A program made the position numbers and the translations under genes. Shown in pieces: positions 1-8,502 of a stretch of DNA of 64,000 nucleotides; within the stretch, counting starts at the first letter, position 1; each line of letters starts with the position of its first letter. Location: positions 186,001-250,000 of the forward strand of contig MKUH01000019.1 in the NCBI GenBank assembly GCA_001897745.1, given 5' to 3'. Source of the DNA: Candidatus Accumulibacter sp. 66-26. Lineage in GTDB: Bacteria; Pseudomonadota; Gammaproteobacteria; Burkholderiales; Rhodocyclaceae. The notes beneath the pieces were generated by a model. The model was not told the origin of the DNA. It was given only the letters and a program-made list of their open reading frames with translations, and made no database searches.

Positions 1-1035
1 ATCGCAAACCGTCGCATCGGCCGTGGTCACGCACCTTTCGTCATTGCCGAGATGTCCGGCAACCACAATCAGTCGCTGGAGCGCGCACTGCAGATCGTCG
101 AAGAGGCGGCCCGCACGGGTGCTCATGCGCTGAAGATCCAGACCTATACCGCGGACTCGATGACGCTGGATCTGGATGAGGGCGAGTTCCATATCAGTGA
201 TCCCAATAGCCTCTGGGCCGGTACCTCCTTGTACAAGCTCTATGGCGAGGCATTCACTCCCTGGGAATGGCACAAGCCGATCTTCCACCGGGCGCGCGAG
301 CTGGGCATGATCGCTTTCAGCACACCTTTCGATGACAAGGCCGTGGAGTTTCTCGAGTCGCTGGACGTGCCGTGCTACAAGATCGCATCCTTTGAGAATA
401 CCGACCTTCCGTTGATCCGCCGTGTGGCTGCGACCGGCAAGCCGATGATCATTTCCACCGGCATGGCCACGGTCGCCGAACTGGACGAGACCGTTCGTGC
501 CGCGCGGCAGGCCGGTTGCAAGGACCTGATCCTGCTCAAGTGCACCAGTACCTATCCGGCATCGCCAGAGAACACAAACATCCTGACGATTCCGCACCTG
601 CGCGAGCTGTTCGGCTGCGAAACCGGTCTTTCCGATCACACCATGGGCGTCGGCGTGTCCGTAGCGGCCGTGGCGCTGGGCGCAAGCGTGGTGGAGAAGC
701 ACTTCACTCTGAGCCGCGCCGAGGGGGGGGTCGACAGCGCTTTCTCCATGGAGCCGCAGGAGATGGCGCAGCTGGTCGTCGAAACCGAGCGCGCCTGGCA
801 GTCGCTGGGCCGCGTCAGCTATGGCGCTACCGCTGCCGAGGAAAAGAGCCGGGTGTTCCGCCGTTCGATCTACGCCAGCGCAGACATCGCCGCCGGTGAG
901 CTGCTGTCGCCGAGCAATGTGCGCATCATTCGCCCGGGGCTCGGGTTGCAGCCGAAGTACTTCGAGCAGGTCATCGGCAAGCGGGCCAAGCAGGCGATCA
1001 AACGAGGCACCCCCATCAGCTGGGATCTCATCTAG
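1..1035 (+). CDS. pseI: Pseudaminic acid synthase, 5' end cut by the window edge
   Basis: Condenses a 2,4-diacetamido-2,4,6-trideoxy-L-altrose with phosphoenolpyruvate to give pseudaminic acid, a nine-carbon sialic-acid-like sugar, in the cytoplasm. The reading frame is open from base 1 and conserved sequence (FVIAEMSGNHNQSL) spans the first in-frame ATG at base 52, so the true start lies before the window. The 344 visible residues hold the NeuB-type TIM barrel (ALKIQTYT, YKIASFE, IISTGMAT, LKCTSTYPA, GLSDHTMG, EKHFTL) and a C-terminal SAF/antifreeze-like domain from about fragment residue 285. Segments such as the KLYGEAFTPWEWH stretch resemble PseI more than NeuB or LegI. The next gene starts on the last base of the stop codon. 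The sugar assignment is by family resemblance; legionaminic or another nonulosonic acid is the alternative. Confidence 0.85.
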   Translation: MANRRIGRGHAPFVIAEMSGNHNQSLERALQIVEEAARTGAHALKIQTYTADSMTLDLDEGEFHISDPNSLWAGTSLYKLYGEAFTPWEWHKPIFHRARELGMIAFSTPFDDKAVEFLESLDVPCYKIASFENTDLPLIRRVAATGKPMIISTGMATVAELDETVRAARQAGCKDLILLKCTSTYPASPENTNILTIPHLRELFGCETGLSDHTMGVGVSVAAVALGASVVEKHFTLSRAEGGVDSAFSMEPQEMAQLVVETERAWQSLGRVSYGATAAEEKSRVFRRSIYASADIAAGELLSPSNVRIIRPGLGLQPKYFEQVIGKRAKQAIKRGTPISWDLI

Positions 1036-2468
1036 TGACGCGGCCCAGTCTTGCCCAACTGATCGAGATCGAAAACGATCCGACGTTCCTCGAGTTTCGT
1101 TGCCCGCGCAGCGGTGTGCTGCTCTGGCCGCTGGTGCGTAATCAGTTCCTGCGTCAGCTGATCTCCGACCTCTACTACCAGCAGGCGCCGCTGGTCGCGG
1201 CCGTGCGAGCAGTGCCGCGTCGACAGACATTGGGGGCACTTGGCCGGGCACTCGGACACAATCTGCAGCAGGGCCGGATGCGCGGTGAGGTGTTGGTGGT
1301 CGGCACCGGTGCCGGACATTTTCAGCGCGAGGGTCGCTGGTTCAACCGCATCACCGATTATCTGGCGCAGGAGTCGCCTGCAAACACGGTGTCGGTCGAA
1401 GGCGTGGTGGACTGGCACGTACCGCATCCGCGCTGGAACCAGCGGGTCGCGTACTGGCTGCCTTGGCAGGGCGCAATCACGGTGGCCGGCCGCTTGTTGA
1501 CGCGCGACGCTCATGTGAGGGCTGCGCGCGAGTTGCTCGAATACGCCAGGCAGCGTGCTTCGCAATTACTGGGGCGGACCATTGCCGACTCGAACATGGA
1601 CATGCTGGTCGGTATGCTGGCGCGCAAGCTGGCGCGACTGCCCGTCATGCAATTCGCCTATCGCCGTCTGCTGGAACGGGTACAGCCGCGCTTGGTACTG
1701 CTGGAGCAGGCTTGTTACGGGGATTTTGCGCCCTTCAATCAGGTCGCGCGCGAGATGGGCATCCGCGTGGCTGAGCCCCAGCACGGCATGGTGTCCGGCG
1801 GCCACGACGCCTATTGCTATGCACCTGTTTTGCGCGAGAGCGAGGCGTACCGCGCCTGCCTGCCGCATGACTTTCTGGGTTACGGCGCTTGGTGGAACAG
1901 CCAGATCAACGTGCCGGTGCACAAATGGGTGATCGGCAACCCGCATTACAGCGAGCAGCGTCGATTCATTTCGCCGTTACAGGGAGAACAGAACGATATC
2001 CTGCTGCTTGGCGACGGCATCGAATTTTCACTTTATCTGGCGCTGGCCCAGGAGCTGGCGCACTTGCTGCGTGGCCGCTATCGCATCGTGCTGCGGCCGC
2101 ATCCGCTGGAACGTGCCGAGGTCCAACTGCGTTTTCCCGAAGGACGCGCAGGCGATGTGCTGATCGATCCCAATCGGGATATCTACGGCTCGTTTGCCAC
2201 GGCTCACGCGGTGGTCGGAGAGGTTTCCACCGGCCTGTTCGAGGCGCAGGGAATAGCGGGCAGGGTATTGCTCTGGGAGACCGCCAAGGCGCGCTTCAGT
2301 TATCCGCAGCATCCATTCTGTGGCTTCTCTGACGCCCGGGCGCTGGTGGAGGCGCTGCAGGCCCCCCGGGCTGGGCAAACAGAGGTGCTCGCGGGGGATA
2401 TCTGGGCGCCTGACTGGGCAGGCAATTACCGGAAGTATCTGGCCCAGGCTTTGGGAGCGTCGGTTTGA
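1035..2468 (+). CDS. Unclassified GT-B-like surface polysaccharide protein, possible nonulosonate transferase
   Basis: 477 residues from a GTG that overlaps the pseI stop by one base, so translation is probably coupled. I cannot place it in a named family. There is no signal peptide or clear membrane helix. The second half looks like the nucleotide-sugar-binding half of a GT-B or CDP-glycerol-transferase-like fold: VIGNPHYSEQ, DILLLGDGIEF, YRIVLRPHPLE, then VVGEVSTGLFEAQGIAG, where an S-T-G-x-x-x-E-A-type motif is typical of donor binding. The N-terminal SGVLLWPLVRNQF segment recalls capsule-export and surface-carbohydrate proteins. Because it sits between the pseudaminic acid synthase and the amidotransferase genes, transfer of the nonulosonic acid is an attractive inference but is not shown by the sequence. 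Confidence 0.6.
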   Translation: MTRPSLAQLIEIENDPTFLEFRCPRSGVLLWPLVRNQFLRQLISDLYYQQAPLVAAVRAVPRRQTLGALGRALGHNLQQGRMRGEVLVVGTGAGHFQREGRWFNRITDYLAQESPANTVSVEGVVDWHVPHPRWNQRVAYWLPWQGAITVAGRLLTRDAHVRAARELLEYARQRASQLLGRTIADSNMDMLVGMLARKLARLPVMQFAYRRLLERVQPRLVLLEQACYGDFAPFNQVAREMGIRVAEPQHGMVSGGHDAYCYAPVLRESEAYRACLPHDFLGYGAWWNSQINVPVHKWVIGNPHYSEQRRFISPLQGEQNDILLLGDGIEFSLYLALAQELAHLLRGRYRIVLRPHPLERAEVQLRFPEGRAGDVLIDPNRDIYGSFATAHAVVGEVSTGLFEAQGIAGRVLLWETAKARFSYPQHPFCGFSDARALVEALQAPRAGQTEVLAGDIWAPDWAGNYRKYLAQALGASV

Positions 2469-2581
2469 ACCAACGTCGGGGGCGGCCAAGGACCTGCAAA
2501 CAGCGTATCCTTGCGCCCCTAAATTGTGCGGGTCGGCCGTGGGCCGGCAATCCGTGAAGTCACTTCGAGCGGTAGCGAATC

Positions 2582-3202
2582 TTGGCCGTACAGACAATTT
2601 CAGTGATCGACTATAGCTGCGGCAATCTGGCTTCGGTCGTCAACATGATCCAGCACGTGGGTGGCGAGGCGCGCATCATCCGCACGCCAGATGAGCTGGA
2701 CAGTGCCGCCAAGCTCGTTTTGCCGGGCGTAGGCGCGTTTGACCACGGCATCGGCAGCTTGCGTCAGGAGGGCTGGGACACGCCGCTGGAGCAGGCCGTG
2801 CATCAGCGCAAGGTACCCCTCATGGGCATCTGTCTGGGCATGCAGTTGCTGACTCGCGGCAGCGAAGAAGGCCAGGAGCCGGGGCTCGGCTGGATCGACG
2901 CGCAGGCAAGACGCTTTCGTCCCAGCGACCCGCGGCTGAAGGTGCCGCACATGGGCTGGAACGAGGTGCGACAGATGCGCACGGACGAGCTGTTACCGGC
3001 ATCGGCCAGTCCGCGGCGTTTCTACTTCGTGCATGCCTACCAGGTCGAATGCGCTGACCCTGCGGATGTGTTGCTGGAATGCGAATACGGCGAAACCTTC
3101 GTGGCTGCCTTTCGCCATGCCAATATCTGGGGCTTCCAGTTTCACCCGGAGAAGAGCCATCGATTCGGCATGGAACTCTTCCGTCGCTTCCTGGAGGTAT
3201 GA
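2582..3202 (+). CDS. hisH: HisH-like glutamine amidotransferase subunit, glycan-cluster paralogue
   Basis: Class I glutaminase that releases ammonia from glutamine and channels it to its HisF partner. The 206-residue length fits HisH. The catalytic triad is visible: Cys84 in GICLGMQLL, His188 and Glu190 in FQFHPEKS, with the oxyanion-strand motif LPGVGAFDHG. The start is a TTG; an in-frame GTG seven codons later is the alternative. It follows a 113-base gap and is followed by hisF after one base. The neighbours are not histidine genes but pseI and a PseA/WbpG-type amidotransferase, as in Pseudomonas wbpG-hisH2-hisF2 clusters, so it probably supplies ammonia for making an acetamidino sugar rather than histidine. 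Confidence 0.88.
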   Translation: MAVQTISVIDYSCGNLASVVNMIQHVGGEARIIRTPDELDSAAKLVLPGVGAFDHGIGSLRQEGWDTPLEQAVHQRKVPLMGICLGMQLLTRGSEEGQEPGLGWIDAQARRFRPSDPRLKVPHMGWNEVRQMRTDELLPASASPRRFYFVHAYQVECADPADVLLECEYGETFVAAFRHANIWGFQFHPEKSHRFGMELFRRFLEV

Positions 3203-3203
3203 G

Positions 3204-3977
3204 GTGCTCAAGCATCGTGTAATACCGGCCCTGCTGTTGCGCGAGGGAGGGCTGGTCAAAACCCAGAGGTTCGGCAAGCACAAATACATCGGCGATCCGA
3301 TCAATGCCATCCGCATCTTCAATGAGAAGGAAGTGGACGAATTGGTGCTGCTCGACATCGACGCCAGCCGTCAGGGTCGTGAGCCGGACTATGCGCTGAT
3401 CAAGAGCATCGCAGCCGAGTGCTTCATGCCGTTTGGCTACGGTGGCGGGATATCCACGATCGAGCAGGCGCGGCGAATCTTCTCTTCCGGCGTGGAGAAA
3501 GTCGTGCTGCAGACGTCGGCGCTGCAGAATCCGGCGCTGGTCACAGAGATCGCCCAGCGCTTCGGCAGCCAGAGCGTGGTTGTTTCCATTGATATCAAGC
3601 GTGACTGGCTGGGGCGTTATCGTCTATGGTCTTCGTCTTCCCGTCGGGCCCTGTCCGCAGACTGGCTTCAAGCGCTTCGTTCGATCGTATCCGCCGGCGC
3701 TGGCGAGGTCCTGCTCAACTCCGTGGACCGTGACGGGATGCAGCAGGGATATGATCTGCGTCTGATCAAGGCCGCTGCAGATGCAGTAGATGTGCCGCTG
3801 ATAGCCCTGGGTGGCGCTGCGGAGCTGGGGCACTTCGTGGAAGCGATCGAGGTGGGTGCTTCTGCGGTCGCTGCAGGCAGCCTGTTCGTGCTGCAGGGGC
3901 CGCATCGTGCGGTGCTGATCAGCTACCCCAATTATTCAGAGCTCGAGTCGATTTTCAGAGGTAAGGATGTTTCCTAA
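3204..3977 (+). CDS. hisF: HisF-like cyclase subunit, glycan-cluster paralogue
   Basis: TIM-barrel partner of the HisH-like glutaminase; in this setting it would deliver ammonia to the amidotransferase encoded next. I chose the GTG at 3204: GGAGG lies six bases upstream and the product is 257 residues, the usual HisF length, beginning LKHRVIPALLLREGG. A longer reading of the same frame runs back inside hisH and is not credible. Conserved stretches include LVLLDIDASRQGR, GYGGGIST, VSIDIKRDW, GEVLLNSVDRDGM and LGGAAELG. The usual histidine-pathway N-terminal catalytic region is diverged (LLLREGGLVKTQ), as in HisF2-type paralogues. The last 11 bases overlap the next gene. Confidence 0.88.
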   Translation: MLKHRVIPALLLREGGLVKTQRFGKHKYIGDPINAIRIFNEKEVDELVLLDIDASRQGREPDYALIKSIAAECFMPFGYGGGISTIEQARRIFSSGVEKVVLQTSALQNPALVTEIAQRFGSQSVVVSIDIKRDWLGRYRLWSSSSRRALSADWLQALRSIVSAGAGEVLLNSVDRDGMQQGYDLRLIKAAADAVDVPLIALGGAAELGHFVEAIEVGASAVAAGSLFVLQGPHRAVLISYPNYSELESIFRGKDVS

Positions 3978-5088
3978 AGAACACAGGATCTGTTCTCGGT
4001 GTGTGATGGACGACAGCGCATCCGCAATCACTTTCGACGACGCGGGCGTTTGCAACTACTGCACTTACTTCCAGCAGCGCGTCAACGGCGTGGTCTTCGC
4101 CCCCGAGCACAAGCGCGCGGAGCAGCGCAGGGCTTTCGTGGAGAAAGTGAAGAAGGCCGGCAAGGGCAAGAAATATGACTGCATCATCGGCCTTTCCGGT
4201 GGAGTGGACAGCTCATATGTGCTGCATCTGGCCCTGAGCGAAGGCTTGCGGCCGCTGGCCGTGCACATGGACAACAACTGGAATTCAGAACTGGCGGTCA
4301 ACAACATCAAGAATCTAGTCACCCGTCTCGGCGTTGACCTGTACACCCACGTCATCGACTGGCCTGAGTACAAGGGCCTGATGCAGGCATTCTTCGACGC
4401 CGATGTCATCGATGTGGAGCTACTTTACGATAACGCGATGCTGGCGGTGAACTACGAGCAGGCGCGGCGCTACGGCATCAAGTACATCCTGTCCGGAAGT
4501 AACTCCGCGACCGAAGGAATGCCCATGCCGGAGGGCTGGAACTGGCGCAAGTGGGACAAGCGCAACATCAAGGCGATCGCTCGGCGCAATTCAGTGCGGA
4601 TCCGTACCTTCCCGATCATGGGAACGCTTGGCTATGTCTACAACCGCGTCGTGCGTGGAATTCAGTGGGCGTCATTTCTTGATCTCTACGACTACCAGAA
4701 GGAAGCAGCGCTGGAGGTGCTCGAGCAGAAGTACGCCTACAAACGTTACCCCTACAAGCACTACGAGTCTGTCTTCACGCGTTTTTATCAGGGCTACATC
4801 CTTCCAGAAAAGTTCGATGTGGATAAACGCAAGCTGCATCTCTCGACGCTGGTTATGAGCGGCCAGATGACTCGCGATCAGGCGCTTGCCCATCTACAGA
4901 GTTCTCCCTACGCGTCGCCGGAGGAGCTCGACAGGGACCGCAAGTATTTCCTCAAGAAGATGGGCTGGCCTGAAGGCCAGTTGGAGGAATATCTGCGTCG
5001 ACCAGGCAAGCCGCACGATGCTTATCCCAGTGAGCGCTTCGCCTGGGATCTCATCCGCAAGATCTATCAGATGCGGCGTGCTTCCTGA
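3967..5088 (+). CDS. N-acetyl sugar amidotransferase (PseA/WbpG family)
   Basis: ATP-dependent amidotransferase expected to convert an N-acetyl group on a nucleotide or nonulosonic sugar into an acetamidino group, using ammonia from HisH/HisF. It has 373 residues. An N-terminal pair of Cys-x2-Cys motifs (CSRC at 9-12, CNYC at 29-32) probably binds a metal, and a PP-loop ATP pyrophosphatase motif, SGGVDSS, lies at 77-83. It overlaps hisF by 11 bases. PseA of Campylobacter acts on pseudaminic acid and WbpG of Pseudomonas on a mannuronic acid derivative; the nearby pseI favours a pseudaminic acid substrate here, but the L-HexNAc made by the downstream genes is possible too. Confidence 0.85.
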   Translation: MFPKEHRICSRCVMDDSASAITFDDAGVCNYCTYFQQRVNGVVFAPEHKRAEQRRAFVEKVKKAGKGKKYDCIIGLSGGVDSSYVLHLALSEGLRPLAVHMDNNWNSELAVNNIKNLVTRLGVDLYTHVIDWPEYKGLMQAFFDADVIDVELLYDNAMLAVNYEQARRYGIKYILSGSNSATEGMPMPEGWNWRKWDKRNIKAIARRNSVRIRTFPIMGTLGYVYNRVVRGIQWASFLDLYDYQKEAALEVLEQKYAYKRYPYKHYESVFTRFYQGYILPEKFDVDKRKLHLSTLVMSGQMTRDQALAHLQSSPYASPEELDRDRKYFLKKMGWPEGQLEEYLRRPGKPHDAYPSERFAWDLIRKIYQMRRAS

Positions 5089-5136
5089 GTCCGTTTGCAA
5101 GGGCCTGCAAGCTCGCTTCTGTTAAGGGTTTTTCAC

Positions 5137-6333
5137 TTGAATGTTCTGTTTCTGCATCCTGCTGCGGCTTTCGGTGGCGCATCCAAAAGCCTGATCGAGC
5201 TCTACAGGCTGCTACAAACCGGTGGGGTCCGAGGGACGGTTCTCACTCCTGCCGGAGCCGCTTGCCAGTCCTTCGAAAGAGCCGGCATGCGGGTTCATCC
5301 GGTAAAGGGACTCAGTCAGTTCGACAACACTCGTTATGGCTACTATCGCAAGGTTCGCTGGTTGATCCTGTTACGCGAGTTACTCCTGCTGCCATTTGCG
5401 CTGGCGGGGCTGTGGCGGCTGCGGCGCGAACCCTTCGACCTGATCCATATCAACGAGATCACCCTGCTGCCGTTGGGTGTCGTCGCCAAATGGCTGCTGC
5501 GCGTTCCGATGGTGGTGCATGTTCGCTCGCTGCAGCGTAAGCCGGGCTCCGGCTTGCGAACCCGTTGGCTTAACGGGCTGCTGCGTCGATACGCCGATGC
5601 GGTGGTGGCGATAGATCACACCGTCGCCGCCACGCTGGAGCCGGAGCTTCCGTTGAGCATTGTCCACAATGGCCTCGAGGTAGCCAGTCAGCCAGTCGAG
5701 AGGCTCCCTGGTGACGGAGCTGGGCCGGTTAAGGTCGGCTTTCTCGGCGTGCTGATTCCGCTCAAGGGCATCTTCGAGCTGGTCGAGGCGATGCGCATCC
5801 TGAAATCCCGTGGTGTTTCCATCGAGTGCCTCGTGGCGGGTGAGAACGCGCGGGAGATATCCGGACTCAAGGCCTGGATTCTGCGCAAGTTCGGTTTTGC
5901 GCGAGATGTCCGGAGCGAGCTGGAGGCGCTGATCCGCCGCGAGGGCCTGGAAGATCGGGTCAAACTGCTCGGCTTCGTGAGCGATGTCCGCGAACTTTAT
6001 CCTCAACTGGATATTCTCTGTTTCCCGTCCCATCTGGACGCGGCGGGTCGGCCGGTCTTCGAGGCAGCGTTTTATTCGGTTCCCAGTGTCGTGGCCGTGA
6101 GCGATCCATTGCCGGACGCTTTATTGCACGAGGTGACAGGGCTGGCGGTGCCGACACCAGACCCGCTGTTGATCGCCGACGCGTTGCAGCGGCTTGCGGA
6201 AAATCCCGACTTTCGCCGTCAGCTTGGCTGTCAGGCGAAGAGTTGGGCCGAAGAAACCTTCGCGATCGATATCAATGCGGCGCGCATGCTTGACCTCTAT
6301 CACCGCGTACTTTCATCAAATACGAGTAGCTGA
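5137..6333 (+). CDS. Glycosyltransferase family 4 protein
   Basis: Predicted retaining GT-B glycosyltransferase adding a sugar to the lipid-linked repeat unit on the cytoplasmic face. I use the TTG at 5137, which gives the typical GT4 opening NVLFLHPAAAFGGASK and has AAGGG eight bases upstream; an in-frame TTG at 5095 would add 14 unlikely residues. The N-terminal donor-loop GGASK, the middle VGFLGVLIPLKGIFELVEAM and the C-terminal FPSHLDAAGRPVFEAAF (the E-x7-E-like region) are GT4 hallmarks. It has 398 residues. The next gene starts three bases after the stop. The sugar transferred cannot be read from sequence. Confidence 0.8.
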   Translation: MNVLFLHPAAAFGGASKSLIELYRLLQTGGVRGTVLTPAGAACQSFERAGMRVHPVKGLSQFDNTRYGYYRKVRWLILLRELLLLPFALAGLWRLRREPFDLIHINEITLLPLGVVAKWLLRVPMVVHVRSLQRKPGSGLRTRWLNGLLRRYADAVVAIDHTVAATLEPELPLSIVHNGLEVASQPVERLPGDGAGPVKVGFLGVLIPLKGIFELVEAMRILKSRGVSIECLVAGENAREISGLKAWILRKFGFARDVRSELEALIRREGLEDRVKLLGFVSDVRELYPQLDILCFPSHLDAAGRPVFEAAFYSVPSVVAVSDPLPDALLHEVTGLAVPTPDPLLIADALQRLAENPDFRRQLGCQAKSWAEETFAIDINAARMLDLYHRVLSSNTSS

Positions 6334-6336
6334 GCC

Positions 6337-7575
6337 ATGCGCATCCTCATGCTCTCCCAGTACTTCTGGCCGGAAAGCTTCATCATCAACGACATTGCGC
6401 GCACCCTCGACGAGCAGGGGCATACGGTCGTGGTCGCCACCGGCAAGCCGAACTATCCCGATGGCAAGGTCTTCGACGGTTATCGTGCCTGGGGCACCCA
6501 GCGCGAGCGTTATCTAGGCAAGATCGAGGTTCTGCGTGTCCCTCTCTGGCCGCGAGGCGAGAGCGACGGCAGGAACCTGATTCTCAACTATCTCTCCTTC
6601 GTCGCCTCCGGCCTGCTCTGCCTGCCCTGGATGTTGCGGGGGCGCGAGTTCGACGCGATCCTGGTCTTCGCGCCGTCGCCGATCACCCAGGCCATTGCGG
6701 CTATCCCTTTGAAGTGGCTGAAAAAGGCCAAGCTGGCACTCTGGTTGCAGGACCTCTGGCCGGAAAGCCTCTCCGCCACCGGCTTCGTCAAGAACCCGCG
6801 ACTACTCAAGACGGTGGGCTGGATGGTGCGGGCAATCTACCGACATTGCGACACCCTGCTGGTGCAGTCGCGCGCCTTCGTCGAACCGGTGGCGCGTTAC
6901 GCTGCCCGCGAGAAAATCCAGTACTACCCCAATTCCATGGATGTACGGGCGCCTTCGGCGGTGGTATCGATACCGGATTCGCTTCGCGAGTTGCTGGATT
7001 CGCATTTCTGCGTGGTATTCGCCGGCAACCTGGGCAAGGCCCAGGCGCTGGAAACGATCGTGCAGGCAGCGACGCACCTGCGCAATGACCCGCAGATCAG
7101 GCTGGTGCTGATCGGCAGCGGCAGCCGCCTGGCTTGGCTGAAATCGCAGCAGCAGGCGTTGGGGCTGGACAACCTGGTGCTGCCGGGGCGCTTTCCCATG
7201 GAAGCCATGCCACAGATTTTCGAGCGCTCCTCGGCTTTGCTGGTTTCGCTCAACGACGAGGAAGCTTTTGCCCAGACCATCCCGAGCAAGATCCAGGCGT
7301 ACCTCGCAGCCGGCCGGCCGATCGTTGCCTGCCTGAACGGCGAAGGGGCCCGCGTGGTCTGCGAGGCACGCGCCGGCCTGGCCTCGCCAGCCGAGCAGGT
7401 GCAGCCGCTGGTAGCCAACATCCGCCGCATTCAGGCGCTGGGGGCCGCCGAGCGAGCGGCGATGGGGGCATCGGGCAGGGCTTACTTCGACGCAAATTTT
7501 GAGATGGGTCGGCAGGTTAAGATTCTGGCAGGACATCTGGCGCGAATGTCCGTCACGGGCGTGAGAATGATATGA
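6337..7575 (+). CDS. Glycosyltransferase family 4, WbuB-like (possible L-HexNAc transferase)
   Basis: 412-residue GT-B enzyme with the WbuB-type opening MRILMLSQYFWPESFIIND and the conserved ALWLQDLWPESL. WbuB-family proteins are proposed to transfer N-acetyl-L-fucosamine, and this gene lies directly before the genes for a UDP-6-deoxy-L-HexNAc, which supports a related donor. Donor-binding features include VVFAGNLGKAQALETIV and, near the C terminus, SLNDEEAFAQTIPSKIQAYLA. The ATG is three bases after the previous stop and the end overlaps the next gene by four bases (ATGA). Confidence 0.82.
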   Translation: MRILMLSQYFWPESFIINDIARTLDEQGHTVVVATGKPNYPDGKVFDGYRAWGTQRERYLGKIEVLRVPLWPRGESDGRNLILNYLSFVASGLLCLPWMLRGREFDAILVFAPSPITQAIAAIPLKWLKKAKLALWLQDLWPESLSATGFVKNPRLLKTVGWMVRAIYRHCDTLLVQSRAFVEPVARYAAREKIQYYPNSMDVRAPSAVVSIPDSLRELLDSHFCVVFAGNLGKAQALETIVQAATHLRNDPQIRLVLIGSGSRLAWLKSQQQALGLDNLVLPGRFPMEAMPQIFERSSALLVSLNDEEAFAQTIPSKIQAYLAAGRPIVACLNGEGARVVCEARAGLASPAEQVQPLVANIRRIQALGAAERAAMGASGRAYFDANFEMGRQVKILAGHLARMSVTGVRMI

Positions 7576-8444
7576 AAGTTCTGGTTCTTGGCGTCACCGG
7601 CATGCTTGGCAATGCTGTCTTTCGGGTTTTTTCTGCCGATATCGAGTACGAAACCTGGGGCACGCTGCGCAGTAGCGCAGCGCTACGGTACTTCCCCGAA
7701 CAGGCGCGCGCGCGGCTGTTGGCGGGGGTGGAGGTGCTCGACCAGGACTCTTTGGTAGCAGTCCTGGCCAGGGTGCAGCCGGACGTGGTGATCAACTGCA
7801 TCGGCCTGATCAAGCAGTTGGCCGATGCCAGGGACCCGCTCACGGCACTTCCGATCAACGCCATGCTGCCGCACCGCCTGGCGCGCCTGTGTAAACTGGG
7901 CGGCGCGCGGCTGATTCATGTGAGCACCGATTGCGTGTTCTCCGGGCGCAAGGGGATGTATCTGGAAAGTGATCTCTCCGATGCCGAAGATCTGTACGGC
8001 AAGTCCAAGTACATCGGTGAGTTGCATGATCTGCCGCACGCCATCACCCTGCGCACCTCGATTATTGGTCACGAACTAGGCTCGAGCCATGCGCTGGTGG
8101 ACTGGTTTCTCTCGCAGCAGGACTGCGTCAAGGGCTTTACCAAGGCGATCTTCTCCGGCCTGCCGACAGTGGAACTGGCCCGGGTGATGAAGGACCTCGT
8201 CGTTCCGCACCGAGAACTCAATGGCCTGTATCATGTCGCCGCCGAACCCATCGACAAATTCAGCCTGCTCGGCCTGGTGGCGGCGCAGTATGGCAGACAG
8301 ATAGCAATATGCCCGGATGACGCGCTGGTGATCGATCGCTCGCTCGATGGTTCGCGTTTTGGCAAAGCCACTGGCTATGTGGCTCCCGCGTGGCCGGAGC
8401 TGATCCGGCGCATGCATCAGCAGCGGGAAGTCCAGCCGCTCTGA
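7572..8444 (+). CDS. RmlD-like SDR nucleotide-sugar 4-reductase
   Basis: 290-residue extended short-chain dehydrogenase with a GVTGMLGN nucleotide-binding loop, HVSTDCVFSGRKG, and a catalytic Tyr-x3-Lys in LYGKSKYIG. It resembles dTDP-4-dehydrorhamnose reductase but sits between a WbuB-like transferase and the FnlA/FnlC-like genes, so it should reduce the 4-keto-6-deoxy-L-HexNAc intermediate. FnlB/WbjC, the enzyme of the UDP-L-FucNAc pathway, is about 370 residues with a C-terminal cupin; that domain is absent here. The length and RmlD likeness fit WbvR of the Vibrio cholerae UDP-L-QuiNAc/L-RhaNAc pathway better. The start overlaps the previous stop by four bases. Confidence 0.75.
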   Translation: MKVLVLGVTGMLGNAVFRVFSADIEYETWGTLRSSAALRYFPEQARARLLAGVEVLDQDSLVAVLARVQPDVVINCIGLIKQLADARDPLTALPINAMLPHRLARLCKLGGARLIHVSTDCVFSGRKGMYLESDLSDAEDLYGKSKYIGELHDLPHAITLRTSIIGHELGSSHALVDWFLSQQDCVKGFTKAIFSGLPTVELARVMKDLVVPHRELNGLYHVAAEPIDKFSLLGLVAAQYGRQIAICPDDALVIDRSLDGSRFGKATGYVAPAWPELIRRMHQQREVQPL

Positions 8445-8502
8445 CCACAAATACGAGGACTTCTCGCAGCCTCTGGGCTGTATTCATGTTCTGGAAGGTT
8501 CT

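Noticed and set aside
3033-3203. Longer hisF with 57 extra N-terminal codons
   Set aside because: The extension lies inside hisH in another frame; the GTG at 3204 has a ribosome site and gives the standard length.
3204-3977. hisH/hisF as part of a histidine operon
   Set aside because: No other his genes are present, and the pair is locked to a PseA/WbpG-type amidotransferase and pseI.
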